DNA of 64,000 nt from Rhizobium sp. S152 (GCF_030380735.1 NZ_JAUDRZ010000029.1:566-64565); one strand, 5' to 3'. Counted from the first letter of the stretch, positions 16,701 through 25,021 are shown. Made by a program: numbers and translations. The notes: generated by a model from the letters alone, not told the origin.

Positions 16701-19565
16701 CGCGCGCGTTGCATCGACGGCGACATTACCCGGCGCCAGTGGCGCGGTGAGATCGGGCGTCGTGATCGCTACGGCGTCGGAGGGATTTCCGGCAGCATCT
16801 TGCAGCCGCACGGAGAGATCCTCGCCACTGACCTGCGCCGGATTGAGCGTGATCGAGAAGGTGCCGTCGGTGCCGACGCTGCCGGTGGCGACCGGGTCAC
16901 CCGCCGCATTGGTGATGACGACGGTCGCGCCGGCTTCACCGCGCCCCGTCACCAGGGTTCCCGATGCGTTGAGCGAAAGATTGGCCGGAGCATCCGGCTC
17001 GAGAAGGTCTGCCGATGGTACCTGCACGGGAGGCGAGGCATTGCTCGCGGCATCCGTCACCACGACGCCGAGATTGCTGCCGTCGGTCGGTGCAGGCGTG
17101 AGCGTCACGGTGAAGTGGCCGTCGTTGCCGATCGTTGCCGTTCCGATGGGATCGCCGTTTGCCGATGTCACTGTCACCTTTGCGCCCGGCTCGCCCTGAC
17201 CGCTCAAGGTCTTTCCGTCGTCGGAGACCACAAGCGCTGTCGGTTGACCCGGTGCGGTAAGATCGGGTGTGGAGACGTTGGCGGTGGCGGACTGGTTGCC
17301 CGCAGGATCCTTCAGCGTGACGGTCAGTGCGCCGCCGTCGGCCTGCGCGGGCGAGAGCCCGACGGTGAGAAGTCCACCCGCGGAGATCGTCGCCGTGCCG
17401 ACCACCGTTCCAGCGGCATTGGTCACGGTCGCCGTGGCCCCGGCCTCGCCATGCCCGGTGAGTACCGTTCCAGCGGCGTTGACGCTGAGATCGGATGCGG
17501 CGGCTGGGGGAGAACTGTCCGTCGTGCCGATCGCCTGTGATGCGGATGTGTTGCCGGCGGTGTCCTGGAGGACGACGTTAAGCGGGCGCCCGTCCGCCTG
17601 GCCGGGAGTGAGCGCGACGCTGAAGGTTCCGTCGGCTGCCACAAGTGCGGTTCCGACTAACACACCGTCGGCGGTCGTGACCTTCGCCGTGGTCCCCGCT
17701 TCGCCGCGCCCTGTGAGAAGTGTTCCGGCCGCGTTGACGTTGAGATCGGTTGGGGCGGTGGGAGCCAGGTGATCCGGGGTCGTCACGGTCGCGGGGGGCG
17801 AATTGTGACCAGCCGCGTCGGTCAGCGTGACCTGCAGCGCACCGCCATTGGCTTGTGCCGGCGCCAGCGAGACGACGAAGGTACCGTTCGGCAGGACCGT
17901 TCCCGTACCGACTGCATCTCCGGCGGCGTTCTTGACGGTCACCGCTGCTCCCGGTTCACCCCGGCCGACGAGAAGCGTTCCCGCATCGTTGACATCGAGA
18001 TTGGTCGCGGCCGAAGGATCGATGAGGTCGGGCGATGCGATGATACCGGGCTGCGAGGTGCCGTTCTGGTCCGACAGTACGACATGCAGGTCGCCGCCAT
18101 TGGTCTGCGGCGGCGTCAGCGTGATCGAGAACGTGCCGGCCTCCGAGACGAGGCCTGTCCCAACCACGACGCCGGCGGCATTGGTGACCTTGACCGTGGT
18201 TCCGCCTGCACCTTCGCCGGTCAGTATTGTGCCGAGCGCGCTGACGGAGAGTTCCGTCGGTGCCAGGGGGGCGTCGGAATCGGGAGCAAGCACCGAGCCG
18301 GGCAGCGAGTGATTGCCCGCGGCATCCGTCAACACCACGGTGAGGGGGACGCCGTCGGTCTGCGCGGGGCCAATCGCGACAGTGAAGGTGCCGTTCGGGT
18401 TGACGGTGTCCGATCCGAGCGTGACGCCCGCGGCGTTGGTGACGGTGACGGTGGCGCCCGGCTCACCGTGCCCCGTTACCGTCGTTCCGGCATCGTTGAC
18501 GAGCAGACCCGTCGGCGCGTCGGGCGCCTGTTGGTCGGTAAGGTTGAGGGTTGCGAGCACCGACTTGTTGCCGGCAGCGTCCGTCAGCACGACGCCGATC
18601 GCGCCGCCCTGTGTCGGGGCCGGGGACAAGGTGACGCTAAAGCTGCCGTCACCGGCAACCGTACCGCGTCCAATCGTAACGCCATTGGCGTCCGTGATAG
18701 TAACCGATGTGCCCGCCTCGCCATGGCCAGTCAGCACCGCGCCGCCCTGTGCGGTGGCGAGCCCGGTTGCTTGATCCGGCGCTATCAGATCCGGCGTGCC
18801 GAGGCTTGCCGAGGTCGATACGTTGCCGGCGCTGTCCGTTAGCGTGACTTTAAGCGCGTTGCCATCCGCCTGCGCGGGGCCGAGGGTGATCGAAAAGGCG
18901 CCGTTGGCGCCGACCGTCCCCGTTCCGACGACCTGCCCGGCCGCATTGGTGATGGATACCGTGGCCCCGGCTTCGCCAAGTCCGGTGAGAACCGTGCCGG
19001 TTCCATTAACATTGAGGTTGGTGGCCGCCGGCGGTGGGTCCGTGTCTCCGTCGGAGTCGGAGTCCGAATCGGCATCAGCGTCTGCGTCCGCATCAGCATC
19101 TGCATCCGAGTCTGCGTCGGCGTCGCTGTCATCGCCCGAAGAGCCACCGCCGCCGCCGGCCGCCATCGCGAGGCCGCCCGCTGCAAGCGCGAGCGGCAGC
19201 GCGATCCCGAGAACGGATCCGGCGCCGGTGCCGGCTCCCGCGCCAATCAGCTGGTCGACCACGCCGGCGGGTTCGAAGGCGATGTCGCCGGCCGCATCGG
19301 TCACGTCGCCGATCCACACCTTGCCGGAAGGGTCTTGAAGAAGCAGTTCGCTCTGCTCGCCACCCTGGCTGTTGTAGAATCCGTGGATATCGATGGCCTG
19401 GCCATCTTTGAGGTGGATGATGAGATCGTTGCCCGAGCGGGTGGTCGAGGCTATATCGCTGGGAGACAAGGAGAGCTTCACCGTGCTCGGTCTTTCGAGA
19501 ACAATCCTGTCCTCCGCCATTGTTGCTGTCTTACCGGTAATCTTGTCCGAAACACTTACGACCAT
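13743..19565 (-). CDS. BapA/Bap/LapF-type giant repeat adhesin
   Basis: A 1,940-residue protein. Residues 1-~105 match the BapA-prefix domain (LSPSDIAS, IHLKDGQAIDIHGFY, VWIGDVTD). Residues 108-140 are hydrophobic/Gly-rich and 144-176 are an Asp/Ala/Ser linker. From ~177 come sixteen ~85-residue bacterial Ig-like repeats (consensus LTGxGEAGATVTVTNAAG). Residues ~1538-1940 hold a beta-rich domain, a cadherin/VCBS-like block (INADGSYTYTPDAG) and an acidic His/Ala-rich tail. I see no RTX nonapeptides. The ATG at 19565 has AGGAG seven bases upstream and beats the ATG at 19580. It should mediate attachment or biofilm after export by the neighbouring transporter. Confidence 0.93.
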   Translation of the reverse strand: MVVSVSDKITGKTATMAEDRIVLERPSTVKLSLSPSDIASTTRSGNDLIIHLKDGQAIDIHGFYNSQGGEQSELLLQDPSGKVWIGDVTDAAGDIAFEPAGVVDQLIGAGAGTGAGSVLGIALPLALAAGGLAMAAGGGGGSSGDDSDADADSDADADADADADADSDSDSDGDTDPPPAATNLNVNGTGTVLTGLGEAGATVSITNAAGQVVGTGTVGANGAFSITLGPAQADGNALKVTLTDSAGNVSTSASLGTPDLIAPDQATGLATAQGGAVLTGHGEAGTSVTITDANGVTIGRGTVAGDGSFSVTLSPAPTQGGAIGVVLTDAAGNKSVLATLNLTDQQAPDAPTGLLVNDAGTTVTGHGEPGATVTVTNAAGVTLGSDTVNPNGTFTVAIGPAQTDGVPLTVVLTDAAGNHSLPGSVLAPDSDAPLAPTELSVSALGTILTGEGAGGTTVKVTNAAGVVVGTGLVSEAGTFSITLTPPQTNGGDLHVVLSDQNGTSQPGIIASPDLIDPSAATNLDVNDAGTLLVGRGEPGAAVTVKNAAGDAVGTGTVLPNGTFVVSLAPAQANGGALQVTLTDAAGHNSPPATVTTPDHLAPTAPTDLNVNAAGTLLTGRGEAGTTAKVTTADGVLVGTALVAADGTFSVALTPGQADGRPLNVVLQDTAGNTSASQAIGTTDSSPPAAASDLSVNAAGTVLTGHGEAGATATVTNAAGTVVGTATISAGGLLTVGLSPAQADGGALTVTLKDPAGNQSATANVSTPDLTAPGQPTALVVSDDGKTLSGQGEPGAKVTVTSANGDPIGTATIGNDGHFTVTLTPAPTDGSNLGVVVTDAASNASPPVQVPSADLLEPDAPANLSLNASGTLVTGRGEAGATVVITNAAGDPVATGSVGTDGTFSITLNPAQVSGEDLSVRLQDAAGNPSDAVAITTPDLTAPLAPGNVAVDATRAILTGSGEPGAAVTVKDADGVTVGTGVVASTGAFTISLDPPQTQGGTLEIIQQDAAGNASPAATLPLTDIQAPDAVTALMVSGNGLQLTGLGEVGATVTVTTASGTVLGTAIVGADGTFSVPLSQEQLDGQTLTVTQADLAGNNSIASTVLAPDPGAPAAPGNLDVNDTGTALTGSGLAGSAVTVSRADGSVIATGTVAADGTFEIALNPPQVDGGDLRVTLTGSGGTSQPGTIGTPDLTAPDAATNLAVNSAGTVLTGRGEAGATVTVKNAAGDEVGTATVGANGVFTVPLSPSQATGGHLSVVLADASGNPSAPATATTTDLTPPSAPTGLGVNATGTSLTGSGEAGATVTVTNAAGVVVGTGIVGSNGAFTIGLSPAQADGTALQVVLRDAGGNNSAPGTTNTPDHVAPTAPTDLVLGSGGLTLSGHGEVGATATIFNALGVAVGTALVDANGAFSANLSPAQADGGTLTVVLQDVAGNISDPGSIGTTDLLPPDAPTGLAVNASGTEVTGHGEAGATVNIVNASGTIVGTGLVGADGAFSIGLSPAQVNGGQLEVTLHDASGNISLPTDILAPGLDFALANASNTAFLDRTVTEVPEAQPSTAHDTQFDLLGLNIGTLASVNLGSANQPVVNFDLSQNTNNVSIDLGIAGLLQIGVLSSYTVIIERFQGGTWIRPGDLGNQVQNGILALDLLGLGGTHGTIALHDIPAGTYRATLVPDAGVNIGVALTRDISVVATDLTEHVTLAVGEKATGNFIDSAASGPGVDDLQIGSVAFGGHAHAIANGSVSVAGSFGTLVINADGSYTYTPDAGAASGGTDHFTVTVFDPDTGNALNADLSIDVGVHDTSTATAATAGVTSLTLADGDAVDASDHSTHISAEQRSDNTTHETDSTAHAADDAAVHPSADETAALIPDQGGQEIDLSALASLSHDTGAHDAAPEPAPAVSDTPAPVIAAEPAVSAPIDPFEPIKFDDDLASHKLPVV
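14984..19037 (-). repeat. Sixteen tandem ~255-bp repeats encoding Ig-like domains
   Basis: The coding repeats are ~84-86 codons each, most carrying LTGxGExGA, VGTxxV and LSPAQADGG-like blocks and ending near xxPDLTAP. Signature tails recur in order: repeats 2/10 share the LTD(Q/I)QAP end, 3/11 the VLAPD end, 4/12 the GTSQPG end, 5/14 the TPDH end and 6/15 the IGTTD end. This indicates an older block duplication with one extra unit (repeat 13). Confidence 0.9.
19038..19136 (-). repeat. Asp/Ala/Ser low-complexity linker in the adhesin gene
   Basis: About 33 codons of alternating acidic and small residues (SDADADSDADADAD, SDSDSDGDTD). It resembles the Ser-Asp stalks of other surface adhesins and may be a flexible, calcium-binding or slippage-prone spacer between the retained N-terminus and the repeat rod. 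Confidence 0.85.
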
Positions 19566-19928
19566 CGACAGGCTCCTCATCAGTACTGTATCGCATCGGC
19601 AGGCAATCGTTCGGTACCGCCGCCGCTTGCGCGGTGGCGTTTGAACATGGTGCCCTGTTGTCGTGTTTGCCGCCTCCCATAAGCGACGGGAGGCTTCGGG
19701 TCACTGCCCGGGGAGCATCCGTGTATATTAGAACCTGTCACAATACGCGTCAGGTTCAACCGCAAGAATGAGTGCGATGTAACTTACAATTTAGAGATCA
19801 TGAAATAGCTCGTTAGGCTTAAGGGCAAGCGTTCCGCAACGGCACAGCCAAAAACGATGCTCGACGCTTTTCTTATGGCATTCGTTAGCAAGTAGCCCAT
19901 CTTCGGATTAGTGTGGTAGGGCCAGCAT
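19566..19928. other. tolC-bapA intergenic region with a GC hairpin
   Basis: 363 bp with no convincing gene. It should hold the promoter/5' leader of the adhesin gene. GCCTCCC (19672-19678) and GGGAGGC (19688-19694) form a seven-base-pair hairpin about 110 bases before the adhesin start. There is no T-run, so leader structure is as likely as termination. Confidence 0.45.
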
Positions 19929-19940
19929 TCATGCTGGTCC
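19919..19940 (-). terminator. Hairpin overlapping the tolC stop codon
   Basis: On the minus strand GGACCAGCAT and ATGCTGGCCC (one mismatch) form a stem with a two-base loop straddling the tolC stop. No T-tract follows, so it may be an mRNA end stabiliser or a partial terminator between tolC and the adhesin gene. Confidence 0.3.
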
Positions 19941-21341
19941 ATGTGCCGTGGGCTTGCCGCGGGCATCGTCGACACGGCTCGTGGAGCCGGATGTCAGCCC
20001 AAAGAGATCGCGCAGCCGGCCCGCAGCGTAGGCGCACTCGATATTCAGCTTATAGAGATCGAAGCGCGTATTGATCGCGTCGAAGCGTGCTGCATGGAGT
20101 TCCTGATCGGCATTGAGGACATCGAGCAATGTACGTGTTCCCAGATCCAGGAACTGCTTCTGATAGAGATCACGCGTCTCGCGCATCATTGGCTGCCGTG
20201 ACTCCAGCGATTTCAGCAGTGCGGTCAGGCTCAGTACCTGTGCGCTGGATTGGTTCCAGCTCGTCTGGGCATCGAGCGTTGCCGCGGCAAGTGCGGCTTC
20301 CGATGACTGCGCAGCGTATTTCGCGGCATTCTGTCGAGCCTTGAAGGCGCCTCCATTATAAAGATCGCCCTTTATCTTGAGGCCGACAATGTAGTCGGGG
20401 CCCTCCTTGCTGTCCCACATGTCGACCTGGCCTGTTGCCTCCACCGCAAGGGTAGGTAGCATCTCGGCGCGGGCGAGCTTGACGCGCGCGTCCGCCTCCC
20501 GCTTGCGTGACTTTGCCGCGACAACAGCCGGTACCGTATCCCAGGGCGGCGGTGTGCCGGCGCAGGCACGGTCCAGTCTCGCCGGTAAGGCCGATGAGAG
20601 CTCGACCGGCCGCATCGCGCCTACAAGCGCGTTGAGTGTGCTCGACCACCGCTGCTTTTGCGCGTTGATTTCGATCGCCCGGGATTCGGCCGTCTGCACA
20701 CGCGCTTCGGCCTGCAGCTTGTCGGAGCGCGTACTCGCGCCGCGATCCGTCCTTGCTTCGACGAGTTTTGCGATCGATCGCACGTCGTCGATCTGATTCT
20801 CAGCTACGCCGGACAGGTTCTGGGCACGCAGGACTTCCATGGATGCCATGGCCGTATCCTTGATCACGTCGTCGACGCTTGCTAGAAACTCGGCTTTCCG
20901 GACATCTTCGACGGCCGTTTCCGCCTCCACTCGGCCCGATACCTTGCCGAAGTCATAAATCATTTGGCTGGCCGTGAGGTTGAAGCGCGGCGCCCAAGAG
21001 CCGCGATCATCTCTCTCAAGGCCGAAGTTCACGCCGCCGCCGACGGAGGGAAGATACCCTGATCTGGCGTCGACGATATTCTCACCCTGCTCCCTTATCC
21101 TGCCGGCGGCTTCCCGGATGGCCGGGTGCCAGTCGACAGCGCGGCGTACCGCCGATTGCATGTTGGAGATAGCCGCTTCCTCCGATACCTTCAGTGGTAT
21201 GCTTGCGGAGCTCGTGCCAGAGGCCGGGATCGATCCTGTATGATTGGGCTCTGCGGTCGAAGGCGTTGGTTTTTGCGCGCAGGAGACCTGCATTGCCGCG
21301 ATCGCGGCGATGAGGCCCAGCGGCCAGCGGCCAAAATGCAT
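19929..21341 (-). CDS. TolC-family outer membrane efflux protein
   Basis: A 470-residue outer-membrane factor for type I secretion. The start MHFGRWPLGLIAAIAAM has GGGAG seven bases upstream and gives a signal peptide ending near VSCAQK; the Cys could be lipidated, although the lipobox (MQVSC) is imperfect. Two OEP repeats follow, with long helices (AVDWHPAIREAAGRIREQGENI; DLYQKQFLDLGTRTLLDVLNADQELHAARFD, here only in part) and ending NIECAYAAGRLRDLFGL. It is first in the adhesin export locus, which gives its role. The open frame continues to 21482 but lacks a signal there. Confidence 0.92.
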   Translation of the reverse strand: MHFGRWPLGLIAAIAAMQVSCAQKPTPSTAEPNHTGSIPASGTSSASIPLKVSEEAAISNMQSAVRRAVDWHPAIREAAGRIREQGENIVDARSGYLPSVGGGVNFGLERDDRGSWAPRFNLTASQMIYDFGKVSGRVEAETAVEDVRKAEFLASVDDVIKDTAMASMEVLRAQNLSGVAENQIDDVRSIAKLVEARTDRGASTRSDKLQAEARVQTAESRAIEINAQKQRWSSTLNALVGAMRPVELSSALPARLDRACAGTPPPWDTVPAVVAAKSRKREADARVKLARAEMLPTLAVEATGQVDMWDSKEGPDYIVGLKIKGDLYNGGAFKARQNAAKYAAQSSEAALAAATLDAQTSWNQSSAQVLSLTALLKSLESRQPMMRETRDLYQKQFLDLGTRTLLDVLNADQELHAARFDAINTRFDLYKLNIECAYAAGRLRDLFGLTSGSTSRVDDARGKPTAHGPA

Positions 21342-21976
21342 TCCGGGGCTCCCTAGACCGGAGATAAAGACTGCAACCGGCCCACGCGACACCAACGGCT
21401 GGCAAATATCCACGCATTTGGATGATGCAACTATAGGTGATTCGCTTCTATGCGCAAAAGGAAATATGTCGGGAAACAACAAGCATAGGTAGTGACGCTT
21501 CCCGCCGGTAAACCGCGACAGATGAATCGGGGATGTTTGGGAACAAGGTAGCTAGCTCTTGTAGAAATATCGCAGATGCTGACGGGAACCAGCCGCTGTT
21601 CGGGCAAATGTTGCCACAACTTTATCGCTTGACCATCGGCCGAATAAGCGAACTTGTCGATCGTTTCGTGGTTCACCGAGACAGGATGTTGCTCAAGTGG
21701 CATTCGGCCGGTGGTCTGCTGCGGTGCCCAACTCGGGCAATCCGTGTGCCTCGCTTAGCACTGCGATATCCTCCCGAGCCATGTAGTGCGGCTGTGGCGC
21801 TATTGCCAAATCGGGATTGATAGCGCCAAGCGCGCTCGTAGCGTGCCGTGAAAGGGACGCAACTCGAAATGAACGGTTGCCTTCTTTCAGCTTGTCCGTT
21901 GCACTCATGAACTACCGTTAGCGATTTTTCTGGCAGAGTTTTAGGGCTACCCACACGAGTTCGCGGTGACGCCGAC
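21342..21976. other. Gap between tolC and the acyltransferase fusion gene
   Basis: 635 bp. It should contain the promoter for the tolC-led operon near 21350-21480. One minus-strand ORF (21693-21908) is listed separately with low confidence. I recognise nothing else. Confidence 0.5.
21693..21908 (-). CDS. Possible small hypothetical protein
   Basis: A 71-residue ORF beginning MSATDKLKEGNRSFRVASLS, with natural-looking composition and codon choice, but no clear Shine-Dalgarno before its ATG. No family is recognised. It may be a real orphan gene between the acyltransferase fusion and tolC or a chance frame. Confidence 0.3.
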   Translation of the reverse strand: MSATDKLKEGNRSFRVASLSRHATSALGAINPDLAIAPQPHYMAREDIAVLSEAHGLPELGTAADHRPNAT

Positions 21977-23626
21977 TTACAGGCCCAGTCCAACTATCGC
22001 AGTTCGATGAACCCCTTTGGCCGAGAACGTAAAGTTATCCGCAAGCCCGAGGTATTCCGCTGCGAGATAGATGACAGAGAGCCACATTTCCGTCCCCTGC
22101 AGGCTTGGGGCATCTCCATCCGCAAAAGCGAACCCTTCTCCGTCATGCCAACGGCTCAATCCCCGCGTGATGATGTTTCGCGCGATAGCTTCGCCGTCGC
22201 TACGACGATAGTCAGTTTGACGGCCGATGAGAAGGAGAGGGTGGATTGTATCAAGGAGATTGCACGCCGTATATTTCCGTCCCTCGAAGCCTCGGTGATT
22301 GCGATAGTTCAGAACCACAGTCTCGAACGACGTTTGCGGCATCGGAAGCGGTACTCCGAATTGGGCATAGGTACCTCGAGTAAGGCGATAGAACCCGTTA
22401 ACGGGCTGGAGCCATCCTTCCAGCGGGGTTGCCTCCCCCCAAACTCCCGTCGCGCGGTCCGCATTGCGGGTTAGCCAATCGAAAAGGGCTTTCTTTGGTT
22501 GCTCCACCTCGAAATAGCGCGCGTTGAAATACATCGCTGTCCCGATCGCGTCCACGACGCTTCCGGCAGACCAAGCCGATGTCGACCACGGCAATGAGTC
22601 GAGCCATTCATGCAGTTCTCCCGCGTCGATCTGCACCGCGGCGATTGGCCGAGCAGGGCGGGAACCGAGCGCTTCAAGCGCGTAGCCGACCGCGAGCACA
22701 TTGTAGAGCGCCTTGGGATCTTGCCTCAATACGATTCCTTCCCTCGCCATGAAGCCTTCAGGGAAGAGCCCGGTCTCGCGATGCTGCAAGCTCTGCAGCC
22801 GTTCGATAACGGCCGCTTTATCCAGTCCCGGAGGCAGCGATCCGAAACCCGCCGCGATCTCGATCGCGTCGCACAGGTGACGGGCAGCAGGCCGCTTGAC
22901 GCCATCGGATTCGAGCGACTCGAAGGTCTCCTCCGTCCTCCAGCGTTCCAGTATCTCCGGCCATTGGCGCTTCGCCTTTTCGCCGAGCTTCTCCAGCGTG
23001 GCGGCAACGCCATCATGCAGCTGTCGGCCCTGTGCGCCGCGCACGCGAATGACACGGGCAGGGACACCGCCGGCAATGGCCATCGGCGGGATTGAACCAG
23101 AGACCACGGCGCCTGCGGCAATTACCGCGCCGTCGCCGATCACGGCGCCGTCGAGAACAACGGCGTTGGCTCCGATCCAGACGTCGTCACCGATCACGAT
23201 CCCTTTGCTTGTGACTTTCTGACGATGGATCGGAGTGGAGGGATCGTCAAATCCATGGTTGAAGCCGACGATCGAGACATGCGAGGCGATGCGTACGCCG
23301 TCGCCGCAGGATACTTTACCCGACACGCAGGCATACGGATTAATCGTGCAGTCGGCGCCAAGCGTGATCTCGCCCCTGACCAGTGCGTGCCCCGCGATCC
23401 AGGAACGCTCGCCCATCCTGAGCCGTTCGGTGAAGACGGCGGCGTGTTCGGCGATATACGACGTCTCTGCGAACTCTGCCCCGCAATTTCGCTGGAGTTC
23501 CGTCTTCCGAGCGAGGTGAGCTGGATTGCGAAGATCGGCAGCGACGCGCTCCCACGGCAGAAATTGCAGCCTGCGTGCTTCCTTGGCGTCTTCCGTGGAC
23601 ACATTCGAACTCTTTGCGTGATCCAT
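21977..23626 (-). CDS. Hexapeptide-repeat acetyltransferase fused to a helical toroid-like domain
   Basis: A 549-residue protein. Residues ~40-195 are a left-handed beta-helix acetyltransferase with successive hexapeptides (GEITLGADCTINPYACVSG, IVIGDDVWIGANAVVLDG, VIGDGAVIAAGAVV) and a NHGFD active-site region. Residues ~230-545 are all-helical with PWSTSAWSAGSVVDAIGTA and YTACNLLDTIHPLLLIGR, like an alpha/alpha toroid. The pairing is unusual; it may acetylate a sugar recognised by the second domain. GGGGAAG precedes the start. It lies 20 bases after a sugar-binding protein gene, probably the same transcript, controlled by the LacI regulator at 25.1 kb. Confidence 0.85.
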   Translation of the reverse strand: MDHAKSSNVSTEDAKEARRLQFLPWERVAADLRNPAHLARKTELQRNCGAEFAETSYIAEHAAVFTERLRMGERSWIAGHALVRGEITLGADCTINPYACVSGKVSCGDGVRIASHVSIVGFNHGFDDPSTPIHRQKVTSKGIVIGDDVWIGANAVVLDGAVIGDGAVIAAGAVVSGSIPPMAIAGGVPARVIRVRGAQGRQLHDGVAATLEKLGEKAKRQWPEILERWRTEETFESLESDGVKRPAARHLCDAIEIAAGFGSLPPGLDKAAVIERLQSLQHRETGLFPEGFMAREGIVLRQDPKALYNVLAVGYALEALGSRPARPIAAVQIDAGELHEWLDSLPWSTSAWSAGSVVDAIGTAMYFNARYFEVEQPKKALFDWLTRNADRATGVWGEATPLEGWLQPVNGFYRLTRGTYAQFGVPLPMPQTSFETVVLNYRNHRGFEGRKYTACNLLDTIHPLLLIGRQTDYRRSDGEAIARNIITRGLSRWHDGEGFAFADGDAPSLQGTEMWLSVIYLAAEYLGLADNFTFSAKGVHRTAIVGLGL

Positions 23627-23646
23627 ATGCTTCCCCGCGAGACGGT

Positions 23647-24915
23647 TTAACCGCCAAGTATGCGCTTGCCTTCGGACATGAGCTGCTTGGCCGCATCAGA
23701 CGGCGTGATCTGTTCGAAGGCAAGGGCGTCGGCGGTTGCTGTGAGCACCTGCTGCGAAAACTCGGCAGCACCTATCGGAATGGCAGGCGGATAGGCGCCA
23801 ACCCGGTGTTTCAAAGATACGATGTAATCGATCGCCTGCTTCGATACCTTTTCGCCGGCTGCTGCGACATCGCTTTGTATCTTCGTGTTTACCGGAACGC
23901 CTCGCTCGGTTCCGAGAGAGTGACCGGCACTTGCGTTATTTACGAAGAAGTCGATGAACTTGGCAGCAGTCTCGGGCGACTTGGACCATGGCGAGATCGA
24001 CCACAATGTCGACGGCCGATAGAACAATCCTGACGGTGCGGCACTATCCCTGATCGGCAAGGAGCCAATCGACATCTCCGACTTCGCCAGAGCGCTATAA
24101 CCCGCGAGCTGATTGGAGTAGGCGAACGCCATTACGGCATTGCCGGTCGCGACGGGATTGGTCTCGATGTTTCCCTTGTCGAGCGCTTGAATGTCGGCTG
24201 TTGCGCATCCCCCGGCCTTGGCCATTTGATCCCAGTAATCGAACCATTCCGCGGCATCGGCTTCCTCGAAGCCAAGATGGCCATCCTGCGTGAAGAGCGT
24301 CTTGCCGCGTTGCCGCAGCCAGACCTCGAACACGAAGCTGTATCGCGCGCCGTTACCCACGGCAAAGACGTTGCCGGAGCCGACCGCCTTCCTGAAGCCG
24401 ATGCAGATCGACTTGAATTGCTCCCACGTCGTAGAAGCGGTGGGAACCGCAACGCCCGCTTTCTCAAGCGCTTCGTTGTTCACAATCAAGGCTGCAGCGT
24501 TCAGTGAGGTGGGAATGCCTGTCAGCTTGCCGTCTACCGTTCCAAGCTGCAGCGCTCCGGGCGCAAAATCCTGTGATTTGATTATGCTGTCTGTGAAAGG
24601 CGCCAGGTCGAGCGTTGCGCCGCGGCGCGAATAGTCTGCAAAAGTGACCGGCTCCAGGGCGAAGACGTCTGGAACGTTGCGACCCGCAACCATGGTGCTC
24701 AGCTTCACCCAATAATCCGCAGTCGCGACCTGTCCGGTGAGCGTGACGCCCGGCGCTGCAGCTTCGAATTGCTTTATCACGTCACCTGTTCGTTTTGCTC
24801 GATCAGGATTCCCCCACCAGAAGACTCTGAGAACCTTATCGGCGGCATGAACTCCGCTGAAATCAACGAAAGCAGTGGCAAGTGCAGTTGCGATGAACTG
24901 TCTGCGTCTCAGCAT
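23647..24915 (-). CDS. ABC sugar transporter substrate-binding protein (family 1), orphan
   Basis: A 422-residue periplasmic protein with a signal peptide (MLRRRQFIATALATAFVDFS, cleavage near VHAA) and family-1 solute-binding features: VFWWGNPDRAKRTGDVIKQFE, PDVFALEP, then WEQFKSICIGFRKA and a FIDFFVN near the end. It binds an unknown sugar or oligosaccharide. No permease or ATPase gene is adjacent, unlike normal loci. It is first of a two-gene unit with the acyltransferase fusion and is divergent from a LacI regulator across a palindromic operator. Confidence 0.92.
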   Translation of the reverse strand: MLRRRQFIATALATAFVDFSGVHAADKVLRVFWWGNPDRAKRTGDVIKQFEAAAPGVTLTGQVATADYWVKLSTMVAGRNVPDVFALEPVTFADYSRRGATLDLAPFTDSIIKSQDFAPGALQLGTVDGKLTGIPTSLNAAALIVNNEALEKAGVAVPTASTTWEQFKSICIGFRKAVGSGNVFAVGNGARYSFVFEVWLRQRGKTLFTQDGHLGFEEADAAEWFDYWDQMAKAGGCATADIQALDKGNIETNPVATGNAVMAFAYSNQLAGYSALAKSEMSIGSLPIRDSAAPSGLFYRPSTLWSISPWSKSPETAAKFIDFFVNNASAGHSLGTERGVPVNTKIQSDVAAAGEKVSKQAIDYIVSLKHRVGAYPPAIPIGAAEFSQQVLTATADALAFEQITPSDAAKQLMSEGKRILGG

Positions 24916-24994
24916 CTTCCCCTCCCAGGTCAATGCCCCCGCCTATGCGGTGACGAATGCAACATATACGAAAATTTATGCAATAAAAGAAATA

Positions 24995-25021
24995 TTTCGC
25001 AAAATTGCGAAATTTTCGCAA
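24995..25021. promoter_or_regulatory. Composite operator with three alternating half-sites
   Basis: Half-sites TTTCGCAA (24995-25002), TTGCGAAA (25005-25012) and TTCGCAA (25015-25021) run with 2-base spacers, so the middle half-site can pair with either side as a perfect palindrome. It sits between the divergent lacI and binding-protein starts in an AT-rich patch. The central CG matches LacI-family operator style. Binding by the adjacent regulator is inference. Confidence 0.7.

Noticed and set aside
15493..17199. A 568-codon plus-strand ORF opposite the adhesin gene, plus several others (for example 17827-18312, 18796-19338)
   Set aside because: They are shadows of the GC-rich coding repeats on the minus strand. 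Their proteins are monotonous Pro/Val/Ala/Ser repeats with no ribosome sites.
14984..19037. Regular ~255-bp spacing considered as a CRISPR-like or satellite array
   Set aside because: The units are in frame and encode diverged Ig-like domains; there are no short identical repeats with unique spacers.
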